Shown here in pieces: positions 31,127 to 41,903 of a stretch of DNA of 64,000 bases. Numbering within the stretch: position 1 is the stretch's first letter; each line of letters begins with the position of its first letter. The translations under genes and the position numbers were made by a program. The DNA comes from Anadara kagoshimensis (Eukaryota > Mollusca > Bivalvia > Arcoida > Arcidae): positions 28,783,536 through 28,847,535 of the forward strand of contig CM037869.1 of the NCBI GenBank assembly GCA_021292105.1. Reading direction: 5' to 3'. The notes under the pieces are model-generated. The model was given only the letters and a program-made list of their open reading frames with translations, was not told where the DNA came from and did no database searches.

Positions 31127-32827
31127 AGGCCCAGTCACACAGCCAAAACTTACGATTTACGCATGAATTGCGCAGAAATTTTGAGTCGTGCACGATTCAT
31201 CGGTGCTGTGCGTAATTCATAAGTTTTTCTGACGTGGAGCATCAGTAGTTGTCAGTGGATATTCGTCGAATCGGGTTTGTGCGCGATTCCAGGTTTTGAG
31301 CTGCTCAAAAATCTTGATCACGCACAAGTTTGCGCGATTGTGCGCCGTTTAACGTAATTCAAGCGTCCTTTGCGTAGTTCTGACGCGGACAATGCGCGAC
31401 ATATGCGTGGACCGTTAGTGGTTGTTCGCAAGAAATTTACCGCTACCGCGCACGTCGATGACTTTTCACTGACGAATAACGCACATATCACGCATGTCTC
31501 GCTGTAGTAACACGTACATTTCACTGATATCCACTGACAATCACTGACAAAAAAAGTATTAACGCATAAAACACTTACAGAACACTTACAAAAACGCATA
31601 AAAAATTTATGAAAAACTTATGAATCACTTATGTATCACTAACAACTCACGTATGATTTTTGCCGTATGAAAGCAACCATTTCTTCAACTTTTGCCAGTC
31701 TTGTCCTTGCTGCCAAGGGGTACACATCCAGCATGAACCCCCAGAGAAGAGATGTCCTGGTGTTCCTGATCCAGAACCAGAATGATCAGCTGCTGCAACT
31801 TCATCAGACTTGGTTGATAGCAGCTGGGTCTTGTAGAACTGCAAGCTGTTGATGATGTACTGCTCCCTGTCAGTGTACTTCTTCGCTGCCTGACCAGACT
31901 CATTAGCCTTGGCAGCCCAGATCTCCCTGTGCTTCTTGTAGAGACGATGCCCCCGCCTCCAAACTTCGTCGTGCTCCGCCATCCACTCAAGGAGACCTTC
32001 TTCTATCTCAGCTTCAAGGGAATAGTCACGCTTGGCAATGGCTTTTCCCTTGGACTTGCCCTTGCCCACAGGACGTGCATCTTCTTCAGACTCATCAACA
32101 GCAGCAGTCTGGTCACCAGCAGCAGCAGTGGGAGCAGACTCATCAGCAGCATGAACCTCCACTTGGATTTCAAGATCAGGAGGTGGAGGTCTTGGAGACC
32201 TCCTGGGAGCCTCTTCATCTCCAGCGGCCTCTCTCTGCGGGAGATCTACAGGAACTTCTTCTTCTGGAGCAGCTGGAGCCTTCTTCTTCTGGACCCTGGT
32301 CTTGGAGGGCTGATGACCTTTCCTGGGTGGCATCTTCAAGTAGTATTCAAGTAGTATTCTGATGTGGCTGCTTCGGCTACTGGAACGAAACTGGCAAAAC
32401 CCCGTCAATGCAGGCTATTTATTGTGCGCGGAGCGGATGTGATAGTGACGCCCGCTGTTCGCGAGCCATCAGCGAATCAGAAGTGATCCATACGTGATCC
32501 ATGCGCGCTCTATGCGTCGTTCATCAGTGCTCGTGCGCGGTTCATACGTGCTTATACGTGGTTCATACGCAGTTTATGCGTGGTGTGTTCGTCAATAAAA
32601 ACCAGAAATTGTCCCTGTTTTGGCCCTATGCGCTGATGTGCGTGATTTGTAAGTGATTTGTAAGTGATTGTAAGTGATTTGTACGTAGTTCATGCGCAAT
32701 TCATCGGTGATTTTCGACCACGCACACCCCCAAAAATGGTCAATTTCTCCACTGACAATCACGCACAAGCCAACTTTATACGTGATTTATACGTCATTTA
32801 TGCGTGATCGGCTGTGTGACTGGGCCT
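31127..32827 (-). mobile_element. Harbinger-like DNA transposon with MADF/Myb-like ORF
   Basis: Terminal inverted repeats AGGCCCAGTCACACAGCC (31127-31144) and its complement (32810-32827) are flanked by TAA at 31124-31126 and 32828-32830, a 3-bp target duplication as made by PIF/Harbinger elements. Total length is 1701 bp. The composition is richer in G+C and CpG than the surroundings. Inside lies one ORF (32333-31647) for a MADF/Myb-like protein. The DDE nuclease partner expected in autonomous elements is absent, so this is a non-autonomous or single-ORF relative. Both subterminal zones (31150-31640 and 32440-32800) are packed with short repeated words such as tgcgtg, tacgtg, cgcaca and gtgattt. 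Confidence 0.75.
31647..32333 (-). CDS. MADF/Myb-SANT-like DNA-binding protein of the Harbinger-like element
   Basis: From ATG 32333 (MPPRKGHQPSKTRVQKKK) to TGA 31649-31647, 228 aa. The frame stays open 25 codons upstream, but the first part there is element promoter-like sequence and the lysine/proline start is more plausible. Residues 1-60 are basic then acidic/proline-rich, and 75-95 acidic. The K-R run GKGKSKGKAIAKR (near 97-109) could be a nuclear signal. Residues 110-150 (EIEEGLLEWMAEHDEVW...YKKHREIWAAKANE) match the N-terminal helices of MADF/Myb-like domains. A later segment (DWQKLKKWLLSYGKN) resembles the final helix, with an unusual spacer between. In Harbinger systems such a protein carries transposase into the nucleus and binds the ends. 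The frame has no stops, so this copy could be recent. Confidence 0.6.
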   Translation of the reverse strand: MPPRKGHQPSKTRVQKKKAPAAPEEEVPVDLPQREAAGDEEAPRRSPRPPPPDLEIQVEVHAADESAPTAAAGDQTAAVDESEEDARPVGKGKSKGKAIAKRDYSLEAEIEEGLLEWMAEHDEVWRRGHRLYKKHREIWAAKANESGQAAKKYTDREQYIINSLQFYKTQLLSTKSDEVAAADHSGSGSGTPGHLFSGGSCWMCTPWQQGQDWQKLKKWLLSYGKNHT

Positions 32828-33429
32828 TAAAGCGAGGTAACTGCGTCGTTGTGCGCTAAAAGTCGAAAATACAACATAACCGAGGTAATTCGAGGTAACC
32901 AATCGTTAAAAGATATGTGTAAAGAAGAATTTTAACGGAAAATTCCATTTAATTACCACGGTGTAGCTCAATTTGTTATTAATAAACTTGCGTTTCCAAT
33001 GTTTTTATAGTATATACATACTGTGTGTGGTATAGAACCGGTCGGACTTTTGATTACGTTGTGTTCGTCTGTTCTCGATTTACAGTACAGAACTATCGAA
33101 CGTTTAACACTCAGCTAACGAATTGGTGCCGAACCGGCAGCTCATCTAGACTTCCATAACTGAAGATCTTTTCGAAAGTTGTTATCTACAACTTTGCGGT
33201 CACTAGGTATCCATGTCTCGGTCATTAGGCAATCGAGTTTAGACGCCTTTTTTGTTAGATCAGTGTTAAACTTTCGACAAGACTGTACTGTATCAATGAG
33301 TGTATGTCAAGATAGCAGACGGTGACCAATTGATAATCTTGAATGGAAACTTAAAAACAAGGTCTGTGTGCCAATTGTTTAAGTGTTCAATCCTGAACCA
33401 GGCCTTGAGTTGAGAAATGGTGCTTCGGG

Positions 33430-33665
33430 TCCAGTTAAAAATATTTTTCTATATCGAGACGTCGCCAGCTCTAGGTGAAAGTGCAGAAAGTTTGCCTATG
33501 CGTTGCGCTGATGACAATATACTGCAGGATTCTTATCGTATAATTTATAGTGACTTACATTTCTTGAGAGAAGTGTTTGCCGAAAGAACAGTCGCTACTA
33601 ACTTTCAGGTCTTGGTCGTGATTCGAACCCAAGACCTCCCACTTACGGAGCAAGCAAATATTTTG
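33430..33665 (-). mobile_element. tRNA-derived SINE, family A
   Basis: Minus-strand copy: 'tatatcgagacgtcgccagctctaggtg', 'gcgttgcgctgatgacaatatactgcagg', 'gttcgaatcacg...' and the head complement 'cccacttacggagcaagca' in family order. Truncated at both ends. Confidence 0.75.
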
Positions 33666-33714
33666 GTGGTCATATTTAACGGAATATTTAAAATATTTGA
33701 TATTTAAACATAAT

Positions 33715-33830
33715 TATTCATGTTCAAATCACAATCTAGAAGCTAAGTAAAAACTTTGAAACTGACATCTTAGGTTAGGCACGTGAACTTCCACCAGGGA
33801 ATGAGACCAGGTGCTCAAGTTAACCTCCGT
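33715..33830 (-). mobile_element. Retroelement family C 3' end
   Basis: 'caaatcacaatctagaagctaagtaaaaactttgaaactgacatcttaggttaggcacgtgaacttccaccagggaatgagaccaggtgctc' is the reverse of the family end. Confidence 0.65.
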
Positions 33831-34269
33831 TACTATAAAATAAAGTGATCAATGACCGGTGCAAGTTATTCATCAACCGTTTTGGTTCAAATGTTGTATA
33901 TAGAAAGTAGGTGTATAGCAATTTTACATTTACATATGTAGTGTGTTTGTCCCAAACATTTTATTGGATTGTTAATAACAGAATTTTTACACAATAACGT
34001 TGATGCTGTTTTCACATATTATTCTTATCAGGTGTTATTTTTAACAAAGTTTGTTTTTCTTCAAAATCTTCTTTTCGAGATTATCTGAGACAAATTGAAC
34101 GAAACTCAAGTTAAAACATTGTCTGGGACAGTTGTATGAAAGTCACATTCAAACATTTCCAGATTAGCGTCACATGACCATTTTGGCCTCTAGTTTGATA
34201 AAATAAAAAACAACAACCCAACCGTATGCTTGGAACGTAATGCCTAATTCATTACGTCACCATGGAAGT

Positions 34270-34429
34270 GTTTGTTCCCTTCTAACCTAAAGGAATACCA
34301 CTGCGGCAGCTCATCAGTTGGTTGAGTGTTCGCTGACATATTCTTGATTGTTTGTTCCCTTCTAACCTTAAAGAATACCACTGCGGCAGCTCATCAGTTG
34401 GTTGAGTGTTCGCTGAAATATTCTTGATT
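34270..34429 (+). repeat. 80-bp perfect-type tandem duplication inside a SINE remnant
   Basis: Units at 34270-34349 and 34350-34429 differ at only a few bases (cctaaagg/ccttaaag, gacata/aaata). Each contains 'ggcagctcatcagttggttgagtgttcgctga', a tRNA-head-like A box. The stretch to 34465 is the family A tail ('gacattaaatgccattactcaactcaactc'). Confidence 0.75.
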
Positions 34430-34739
34430 TGGACATTAAATGCCATTACTCAACTCAACTCTAATCAAAATGATTCATTTTAGGACTGAGGAGTAAAAAC
34501 TAAACGATAAAACAAAGCATTATAACAAAACAGGCTACATTATACATCAGATCTACTAGTATATAGACACGGGACTCTGATGTAGTATTATTCCTGGACA
34601 AACTAGAACTAAAGTTTTCCTGCGACTTTGACTTTGCCGATATGACCTTGGTTCAGATCATGACACACCTTTTGACAATGAAGAGTATTCATGTAAAGTT
34701 TCATTAGAGTCGCCCAAAGCACTGATGATATATGGCACA

Positions 34740-34815
34740 GACAGACAGACAGATAGACAGACAAAAATGGTGATTCCTATATATACCCTCTCAAACTAGT
34801 TTGCGGGGGGGGGGT
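34740..34815. repeat. Short simple repeats (ACAG/GATAG and poly-G)
   Basis: 'acagacagacagacagatagacagacaaaaatggtgattcctatatataccc' and then a G-run at 34804-34813. This is the common terminal part of a dispersed repeat, also seen near 43235 ('gacggagacatacagagtgattcctatacaccc'). Confidence 0.6.
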
Positions 34816-34984
34816 ATAATAAAAAACACTAGACCTTATAAAAATACTTTATTTTATTTACATGTTTCATATCACATAGAATAGATCCGAGCCTGTCGGT
34901 TCTTACATACACATTTATATAAATCAAATATACCAAATCACGGGCAAAAAAGTAGAAAAAATATTTGTTCGAAAAACTGGCAAA

Positions 34985-35045
34985 TTTGATTAAACTTCCA
35001 CCAGGGAAATGGCGTAGGGTGCCCCAGTAGAGCCAGCACCTCCTG
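34985..35045 (-). mobile_element. Retroelement family C coding end, short fragment
   Basis: 'aaacttccaccagggaaatggcgtagggtgccccagtagagccagcacctcctg' is the reverse of the FPGGSS-coding end. Confidence 0.5.
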
Positions 35046-35149
35046 TAAATGAAAGATTAAATATGGGTATGTTTATTTATAAAATCCCTCATGCATATTA
35101 TTTCCTTAGCTAAATCTGGTTATAGTTTTTCCCATTAGATATTTTTAAT

Positions 35150-35255
35150 CCATTGAAAAAGTTTTGGTTTCATAATTTTGATCCAAAAACTACTGATGAC
35201 GATATTGTATTCCGAAAGACTGTCTAATGCTATAAAATTAACACTGGTATAATGT
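35150..35255 (+). repeat. Family G dispersed repeat
   Basis: 'ttggtttcataattttgatccaaaaactactgatgacgatattgtattccgaaagactgtctaatgctataaaattaacactggtataatgtg', the best partner of 27365. Confidence 0.55.
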
Positions 35256-35424
35256 GTAATATATACAAAATATTTACATAATAATGCCCAAACACATAAA
35301 TATATAATGTACATGACAAAATAATCAAACTACTTTGAAATCCATTATTTTCATAATGTCCAAATTTCAATGTTTTCGTGGATACCCTGATCGACGAAAT
35401 TACATGAAATAGTATATTAATAAT

Positions 35425-35960
35425 GGTTGGTTGGTTGAATGTTGCTCAACATGGCATCAGCAATTTTTCGTGACGAGAATTATTTTATTGATCTCCGTAG
35501 ATTATTTCATGAACAAGTTCGTGTATGCATGTGAAGTGCGAGTGTGTTGTATGGTCTGCCGTGTACTAGCACGCACTCAGGGCTACTTTAAGGTGCTAGC
35601 ACACAGAGTTAGTACGCCGCAGACGAGCGTACCATTCCCCCAGTGAATTATACTTATACCAGGTTAAGCAGTAAAGGCAGACTGCAAGGAAAATTCACTT
35701 TCCCACATGTGGTCTGAGCGGGACTCGAACTTACGGTGCGCTTGTCTGCGGCGTACTGACTCGGTGAGCTAGCACCTTAAAATCGCCCTGAGTGCGTGCT
35801 AGTACAAGGTAGACATAAAAACACTTGCACTTCACATGCATACGCATATGAAAATGTTCATATATTAATCCATAGAGATTAATAAAGTAGTTCTCATCGC
35901 TAATAGATGAAAATTTGCTAATGCTACGTTAAGCAACATTCAACAACTAATCAACTACGA
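35425..35960. repeat. Two family B SINEs in inverted (tail-out) arrangement
   Basis: 35425-35735 is a minus-strand copy (starts 'ggttggttgaatgttgctcaacatggcatcagcaattttt', ends near 'gtctgagcgggactcgaactt'). 35740-35955 is a plus-strand copy starting within the body ('gcttgtctgcggcgtactgactcggtgagctagcacctt') and ending 'gctaatgctacgttaagcaacattcaac'. Together they can form a hairpin of about 200-bp arms. Confidence 0.7.
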
Positions 35961-35989
35961 ATTAATCACCCAACAAATTTTTTATCTTA

Positions 35990-37560
35990 CATCCACGTTA
36001 ATTAAGACTCCACGAAAATGCATGACTCCATCGTAATATTATAACACAACAAAATACTTATTAGTCTACCAATAATGAGATTTTACATACAAAATGAAAA
36101 TACATCTTTAGTGAAAACCTGTTTTTAAATTATTTTTATGTTGATTATGCTCGATAAACTAGTATTGTTTTCTTAAAATTCTGTTATTGTCCATAACTTA
36201 ACAATCAAAGTTAGATGCCTACGGTTCACCAAGAAATTACATGTACAAGAAAATTAGACTCCAAAATGTTTTTCTTATATCCATGAAAATTGGACCCCAC
36301 GAAAATACAAGACTCCACAGTAATATTATAACACAACAAAATCCTGACAACAAGATCAACAATAATAAGAAGCCACATACAGAATGAAAATAGATTTCAT
36401 AACAATGAGGATAAGATGGTGCCACGGTTAGATGTCTTAGGCTCACGAAATAATTACATATAGACTCCAAAATGTTCTCCTATATTCACGAAAATTGGAC
36501 CACACGAAAACACATAACACAACAAAATACTTAAAAGAAGACTAACAATAACGAGTTTCCACATACAGATAGAAAATAAATCTATAATAAAAACATGGTT
36601 TATTATTGCTCCATATATTTTTGTCTTAATGTTTTGTTACTGCCCATGACAGAACAATAGGGGTAAGATGGTGCCAAGATTAGGTGTCTTTCGCTCACCA
36701 AATAACTACATGTACACAAAAATTAGACTCCAAAATGTTTTCCTATATCAAGGAAATTGGACCCCACGAAAATACATAACATAACAAAATAGTGAAAACA
36801 AGACTTACAATAATGAGATTCCACATACAGAATGAAAATAAATCTCCAATGAAAACCTGGTTTATTATTTTAATGTTGATTATGCTCCATATATTTCTGT
36901 TTTTATATTTTTTTTATTGCCCATGACTTCACAATGGGGTTAAGATGGTGCCAAGATTAGGTGCCTTGGATTAACCAAATAATTACATGTGCATGAAAAT
37001 AAGACTCCAAAATGTTTTTCTTATATCAACGAAAACTAGACCCCACGAAAATACATGACTCCATAGTAATATTATAACACAGCAAAATACTGAAAACAAG
37101 ACTAACAATAAAGAGATTCCACATACAGATTGAAAATAAATCTCTAGTGAAAACCTGATTTATAATTTTAATGTTGATTATGCCCCATATATTTTTGTCT
37201 TAATATTTTGTTATTGTCCATGGCTTAACAATTGGGGCAAGATGATAACAAGGTTAGGTACCTTAGGTTTACCAAATAATTACATGTACACAAAAATTAA
37301 GACTCCAAAATGTTTTCTTATGTCCACGAAAATTGAACCCCACGAAAATACAATACACAACAAAATATTGAAAACAATACTAACAATAATAATATTCCAC
37401 ATACAGAATGAAAATAAATCTCTAATGAAAATAGATTATGCTCCATATATTTTTGTCTTAATATTTTGTTATTACCCATGACATAACAATGGGGCAAGAT
37501 GGTGCCAAGGTTTGGTGCCTTTAGTTCACCAAATAATTACATGTACTACTAGTATAAACA
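35990..37560. repeat. Satellite-like tandem array, unit about 250-290 bp
   Basis: The phrase '(g/a)agatggtgccaag(a/g)tt(a/t)ggtg' recurs at about 36414, 36664, 36942, 37232 (diverged) and 37495. 'attacatgtac(a/t)(c/a)aaaa' with 'gactccaaaatgtttt' recurs at about 36240, 36460, 36720, 36985 and 37285. Each unit also has 'ccccacgaaaatac', 'ataacacaacaaaatac', 'cacatacaga(a/t)tgaaaataaatct' and 'gctccatatatttttgtctt'. There are about five copies with no coding capacity. Confidence 0.75.
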
Positions 37561-37679
37561 TCAGGACATAGTAACGTTTCTGTTTTGTGTATTTTAAAAA
37601 GGCAAACTATGCTATATATATTTAAACAATTTATAGTTATGTTACACATTCGTTATCAGAAAATATCCATTAATTTTGC

Positions 37680-37960
37680 TAAATGCCATCAAGTTTTGAT
37701 GAATTTGACACCGTTATGAAATATAGAACTTTTAACTGACTGTGCTAAATGCCATCAAGTTTGTGAATTTGACACTTTTATGAAATAAGGAAAATTTTAA
37801 TTGACTGTGCTTTATGCCATTAAGTGTGTGTCACTGTTTTGAATTAAAGATTTTTTATTGACTTTGCTAAATGTTATCAAGTGTTTGAATTTGAAATTTT
37901 ATTGACTTTGCTTAGTGACATCAAGTTTGTGAAGAAATAAAGGACGTTTATTGGCTTTGG
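37680..37960 (+). repeat. Five-copy minisatellite, unit 45-66 bp
   Basis: Units start at about 37680, 37744, 37810, 37867 and 37911 with '(t)aaatgccatcaagttt.tgaatttgacac' and end with 'tgac(t)gtgc' or 'tgactttgc'. Units shorten towards the right. Confidence 0.7.
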
Positions 37961-38160
37961 TAAATGTAAATGCATTTGCATGCTAATACAATCAGGTTTG
38001 TAAATCCTAATGAAACTAATAAATAATACAATATTAAACGATGCGTTGTGATTTTTCTCACATGAAGGACCACTGTGAGGCGGTTAAAAAATTGCCGACA
38101 CATTTTGTTCTTTCAAATCAATAAAAATAGTTCACTTATTTCCATTTCTTTGGTTTGAGA

Positions 38161-38207
38161 GAGTGAAAGAGAGAGAGAGAGTGAAAGAGAGAGAGAGAGA
38201 AAAAATA
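38161..38207 (+). repeat. (GA)n microsatellite
   Basis: Interrupted GA/GAAA run, about 45 bp. Confidence 0.9.
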
Positions 38208-38224
38208 AACTATTTCTAAAGCTA

Positions 38225-38440
38225 GACACCTATTTATGGTAGCCATGGCAACACCACGACCAAATTGGAATTGCACCAGCCAATATATACTTCTGACCAA
38301 GTTTCGTTGAAATCTGTTTGGTAGTTTCAGAGAAGTCGAAAATATGAGTTATCGACGCAAACACGCACACACATACAAATGCACATACACACGCTGTGCT
38401 ATGCCAAAAGACCAAATGACCTTCGGTCAGGTGAGCTAAT
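38225..38440 (+). mobile_element. Truncated Helitron-like 3' end
   Basis: Starts 'ggtagccatggcaac' and runs through 'gtttggtagtttcagagaagtcgaaaa', 'cgacgcaaacacgcacacacat', then the hairpin TGACCTTCGGTCA (38419 region), GGTGAG and CTAA. Nearly the same sequence ends the element at 53346. It lies just 3' of the TNF-like gene and could form part of its 3' UTR. Confidence 0.7.
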
Positions 38441-38470
38441 AATAATAATAGTAATGACAAAAACTGGCAA

Positions 38471-38832
38471 TCATTGTATTTCTTGAATGGTGAGAGTATT
38501 GAAGGATGGTTGAGTGTATAAATAGTTCATGTTAGAAAGGTGGATGGTAATAACGTCTCCTTTGTTAATACCTTTCACAATAGCATATAAGTGGCTCACA
38601 GGTGTGTTGGCGCCATTTACCGTTAACAAGTGCATCTGTATCAGCTGATTGTTTATGTTTATCTGATGCTTCACCTGTTTGGTTTTGTCTAAGCCCAGGT
38701 TCCGCGAGTCTAGCTGAATCGTATTTGTGATTTCGTAAGTTCCTGGATGATCAAAAATTATATTTTGGCCTCGTATTGTAATTCCTTGACTGAATACTCG
38801 ACAGTTCGGGGATGTCTCTGTCCAATAAAATC
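38471..38832 (-). CDS. TNF-like gene, exon 4 (most of the TNF-like domain)
   Basis: 362 nt from acceptor ttatag to TGA. The frame also reads upstream through the intron to an ATG at about 38897, but the splice-joined reading is favoured because it extends the domain and keeps the phase. Confidence 0.65.
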
Positions 38833-41074
38833 CTATAATATATAAATTAATTAATTGATTGAAATTACACGTATACTCCGTGTACATTTTCACAGACAAA
38901 TTATCTTATTAACAATCGAAACGAACATATCAGACCAAGTTCAATTTACAATCCAAAAAGACATGGAAAGTTACACCAAAGCTTCCACCAGGGAAGTATG
39001 ACCGGGTGCTCCGGAAAGATTAGCAATTTCTGGTTAGCTAGCCAAACTCGCCACTCAAACTCAAAATTGAGAACGAAAGGAACATTGAAATAGAGCAATG
39101 GATAATTTTGGATGATGGTGACATCATATTAAAATATTGTGATGTCGTCAATAAAATTTGTGATTCCTGTAAATGCTGGATATTAGTATATGATATTGCC
39201 ACATTTACAAATTGGATCACCACGACTTGAAAATTCATTTTGTTGGACCGGTATGCATGTTTTTGATTTTCAATAATTCTGAATGAATTGAATTCAAATT
39301 TCCAAAAAATGTTAAAAAATAAATCCCTTTTTTAATTTTTTTTCACAAAAAAGCCTGGCGAAAAAAAACGGTCAATGTCTTGGTCAGACCCGTTAGGTTT
39401 TCAAAATTTGACCTACATCCCACACACGGAGCGAGCACTCTACTAGCTGAGCTACCGTCGTGGATGTCAACCCCAATGAGATGTACTTTAAACATTCGCT
39501 AGTATATAACACCTCATTGAAATGTATTTTTAGACTTTTTATAAGAAATAAGTGTTTTGTTAAGGGAAAGCATTTTAGGTAATGACCGAGCAAGAAATCT
39601 GTCACCTGCTGCTCACTTAGTATACTCCCGCTTTAAACTTCAAAACTTTGACGTTAAATGTCGAAAAAAAACTAAGTCGCTTAAAAGCAAGTAGATGTCT
39701 GGAAGACTTGAAATCGGTAATTGCAACATGGGACCTCATACTGAACTCTCATACAAAAATTCAAGTGGTTCTGTTTGGAATGTGCTGTGAAAACTACTAA
39801 AATTTTGTTTCTGACGGACTGACGGACAGATAGAGACCCCCTCTTCTTCGAAGCGCATGTCTACTTTCTAGTAGAAGAATTTCTATGGGAAAGTCCTTTT
39901 TACTGATAAGAAATATTTTGGGTAGGTAAATAAATGCTTTCAAAACAAAACGTTTTATTTCGTTTAAATGTTGAGTATAAATACTTTACCGTTCATTCTT
40001 TTTTTAGTTTGTTCTCCGTCCAAACAGAGATACGCCAAGGTTTCGTTCCCTGAAAATATAAATTCAAATATGTAATAAGAACTTTGTTATTAGGTCAGCC
40101 AGTAGTTCCGGTTAACCACTGTCATCATGTATGGAGTTCTTGAAGTTCACAAAGACGGAAACCCCTACATCTTACGCATGTGTAACGTCTATGTAGTTAC
40201 ATTTAATTTATGTAATGTGCAACTTCATTTTTTTAAATCGCTTTCAATGAAAATTGAAATAAAATAACAAAGTGAAACTTGATTTTTCGAGAAAAAAAAT
40301 CCATTTTTATCTAAAGCGTTTAACTATGTCGAACGCATTACATAGAGATGTTGCACTAGACTAAATATATGTATATGTGTTTGTATCAATTGCGATAACC
40401 TTTAGTCGTATATGTGTTGAGCAATAAATCAACTCTGAATTTGTAAGTAAAATGATTCAATGATAATACATACCCCTCGCCATCTGTCTTTGTGCCATCG
40501 GTGGCTGCTTGTCGCTTGCAAACTAAAACATCAAATGATATATATGTAGTAATAAGAATCATTTATATCTTTCATTTTAAAGTCAGCACATGGCCTCACT
40601 TACCTGGTGCTTTACTAGTTTTTACTTTGCTTTTTGTGTTGTGATATCAACAAGGACTATGTTTCTAAAATTAAGTTCAGCCCCTACCTCGATCCCCTGG
40701 TGCTTAACCAAATATGCCCGTTTTCAAAGCTTTTACTTTGCTTTTTGGATTGCAATTTGAACATGGACGGGTATGTTTCTAAAATTTGAAATCAGTCCCA
40801 TCCTCGCCCGCCCCCTCCCCTTCCCCCCCCCCCCCCCGGTGTACCAATTTTCAAATCCTTTAGTTCGCTTTTTGGATTGTATTGTAAGCACCTTTGTTTT
40901 TTATTTGTTTCAAAATTACCCTGAAGTTGTCTCCCATTTTCCACTGTATCAATTATAAGCAAGACAGGGACATAACGAAACCTTTATAAACCAAATTTGC
41001 AACAAGGTGAAATAAAAACAACAAAAAGTAAATGTAATCTAGACTTAAAAACAGCAAACGATGAAACAAAAGCG

Positions 41075-41113
<39 letters not shown>

Positions 41114-41445
41114 CTATGTGGACAATAATTTAATGATGTTCAAGTTGTGCGGTTAAAATTGTTTTGTTGACCTAAACGTGTGTCTATGTTCTCGCGTGTA
41201 GTAGAAAACATCATTTGTAGTAGCCACGGGTCCCTTGTTATCCCCTTCAACGTTGTTTTACGATTTGCCCCATACGTACGTATGTTGGTACGTATGTTAC
41301 GCTTTCCTTGTCAGCGCTCTAACAATTTTATTTCTCAAGAGAACTTAATAAAACTTGTAAAATGGTTTTTCATGGTGATATCTTGGAACAAGTTTGTGTT
41401 TTGTAACTGACAACCCTGATTTGAGTTTTTGCCCTTTTTGAGAGA

Positions 41446-41497
<52 letters not shown>

Positions 41498-41870
41498 CAG
41501 ATGCTTTGTTTATACAACGTCGTTACATTGCACCAAGCAACGTTACATTGGACCAAGGCAATGTAACTTGAGTTTTTAAAGGGGCGGCTCGGTGGTCGAG
41601 TGGTTTAAAGTGCTCATTTACGGACCACAGCACCCCTCGGCGCCTAAGCTCGAATTCTACTTAGAATAGATCTTAGTGTGACAAAGTTTGTGAAATTCGC
41701 TTACTGACGGTTGGTGGTACTCTCCGGTTTCGTCTACCATTCCTGAACTTACCGCTCGAAAGAATTTTGACTGGGGCGTAAATCACCATTATTCATCTCA
41801 ACTTGGTTTTGGTCTTACGTTGTGTATAAACGTTTTTCGGTTGCATTATGGACAAGAGATTAATTGAAAC

Positions 41871-41903
<33 letters not shown>

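Noticed and set aside
31667..32362. Plus-strand ORFs of 61-141 aa and alternative minus frames
   Set aside because: Shadows of the MADF/Myb-like ORF; low-complexity Gln/Leu composition and no motif.
38471..38899. 142-aa ORF starting at MSVKMYTEY as a single-exon gene
   Set aside because: The first about 22 residues are intron. The acceptor at 38833-38834 joins in phase to three upstream exons that extend the domain.
41335..41556. 73-aa minus-strand ORF with a Ser-Leu run
   Set aside because: Translation of the (AG)n microsatellite.
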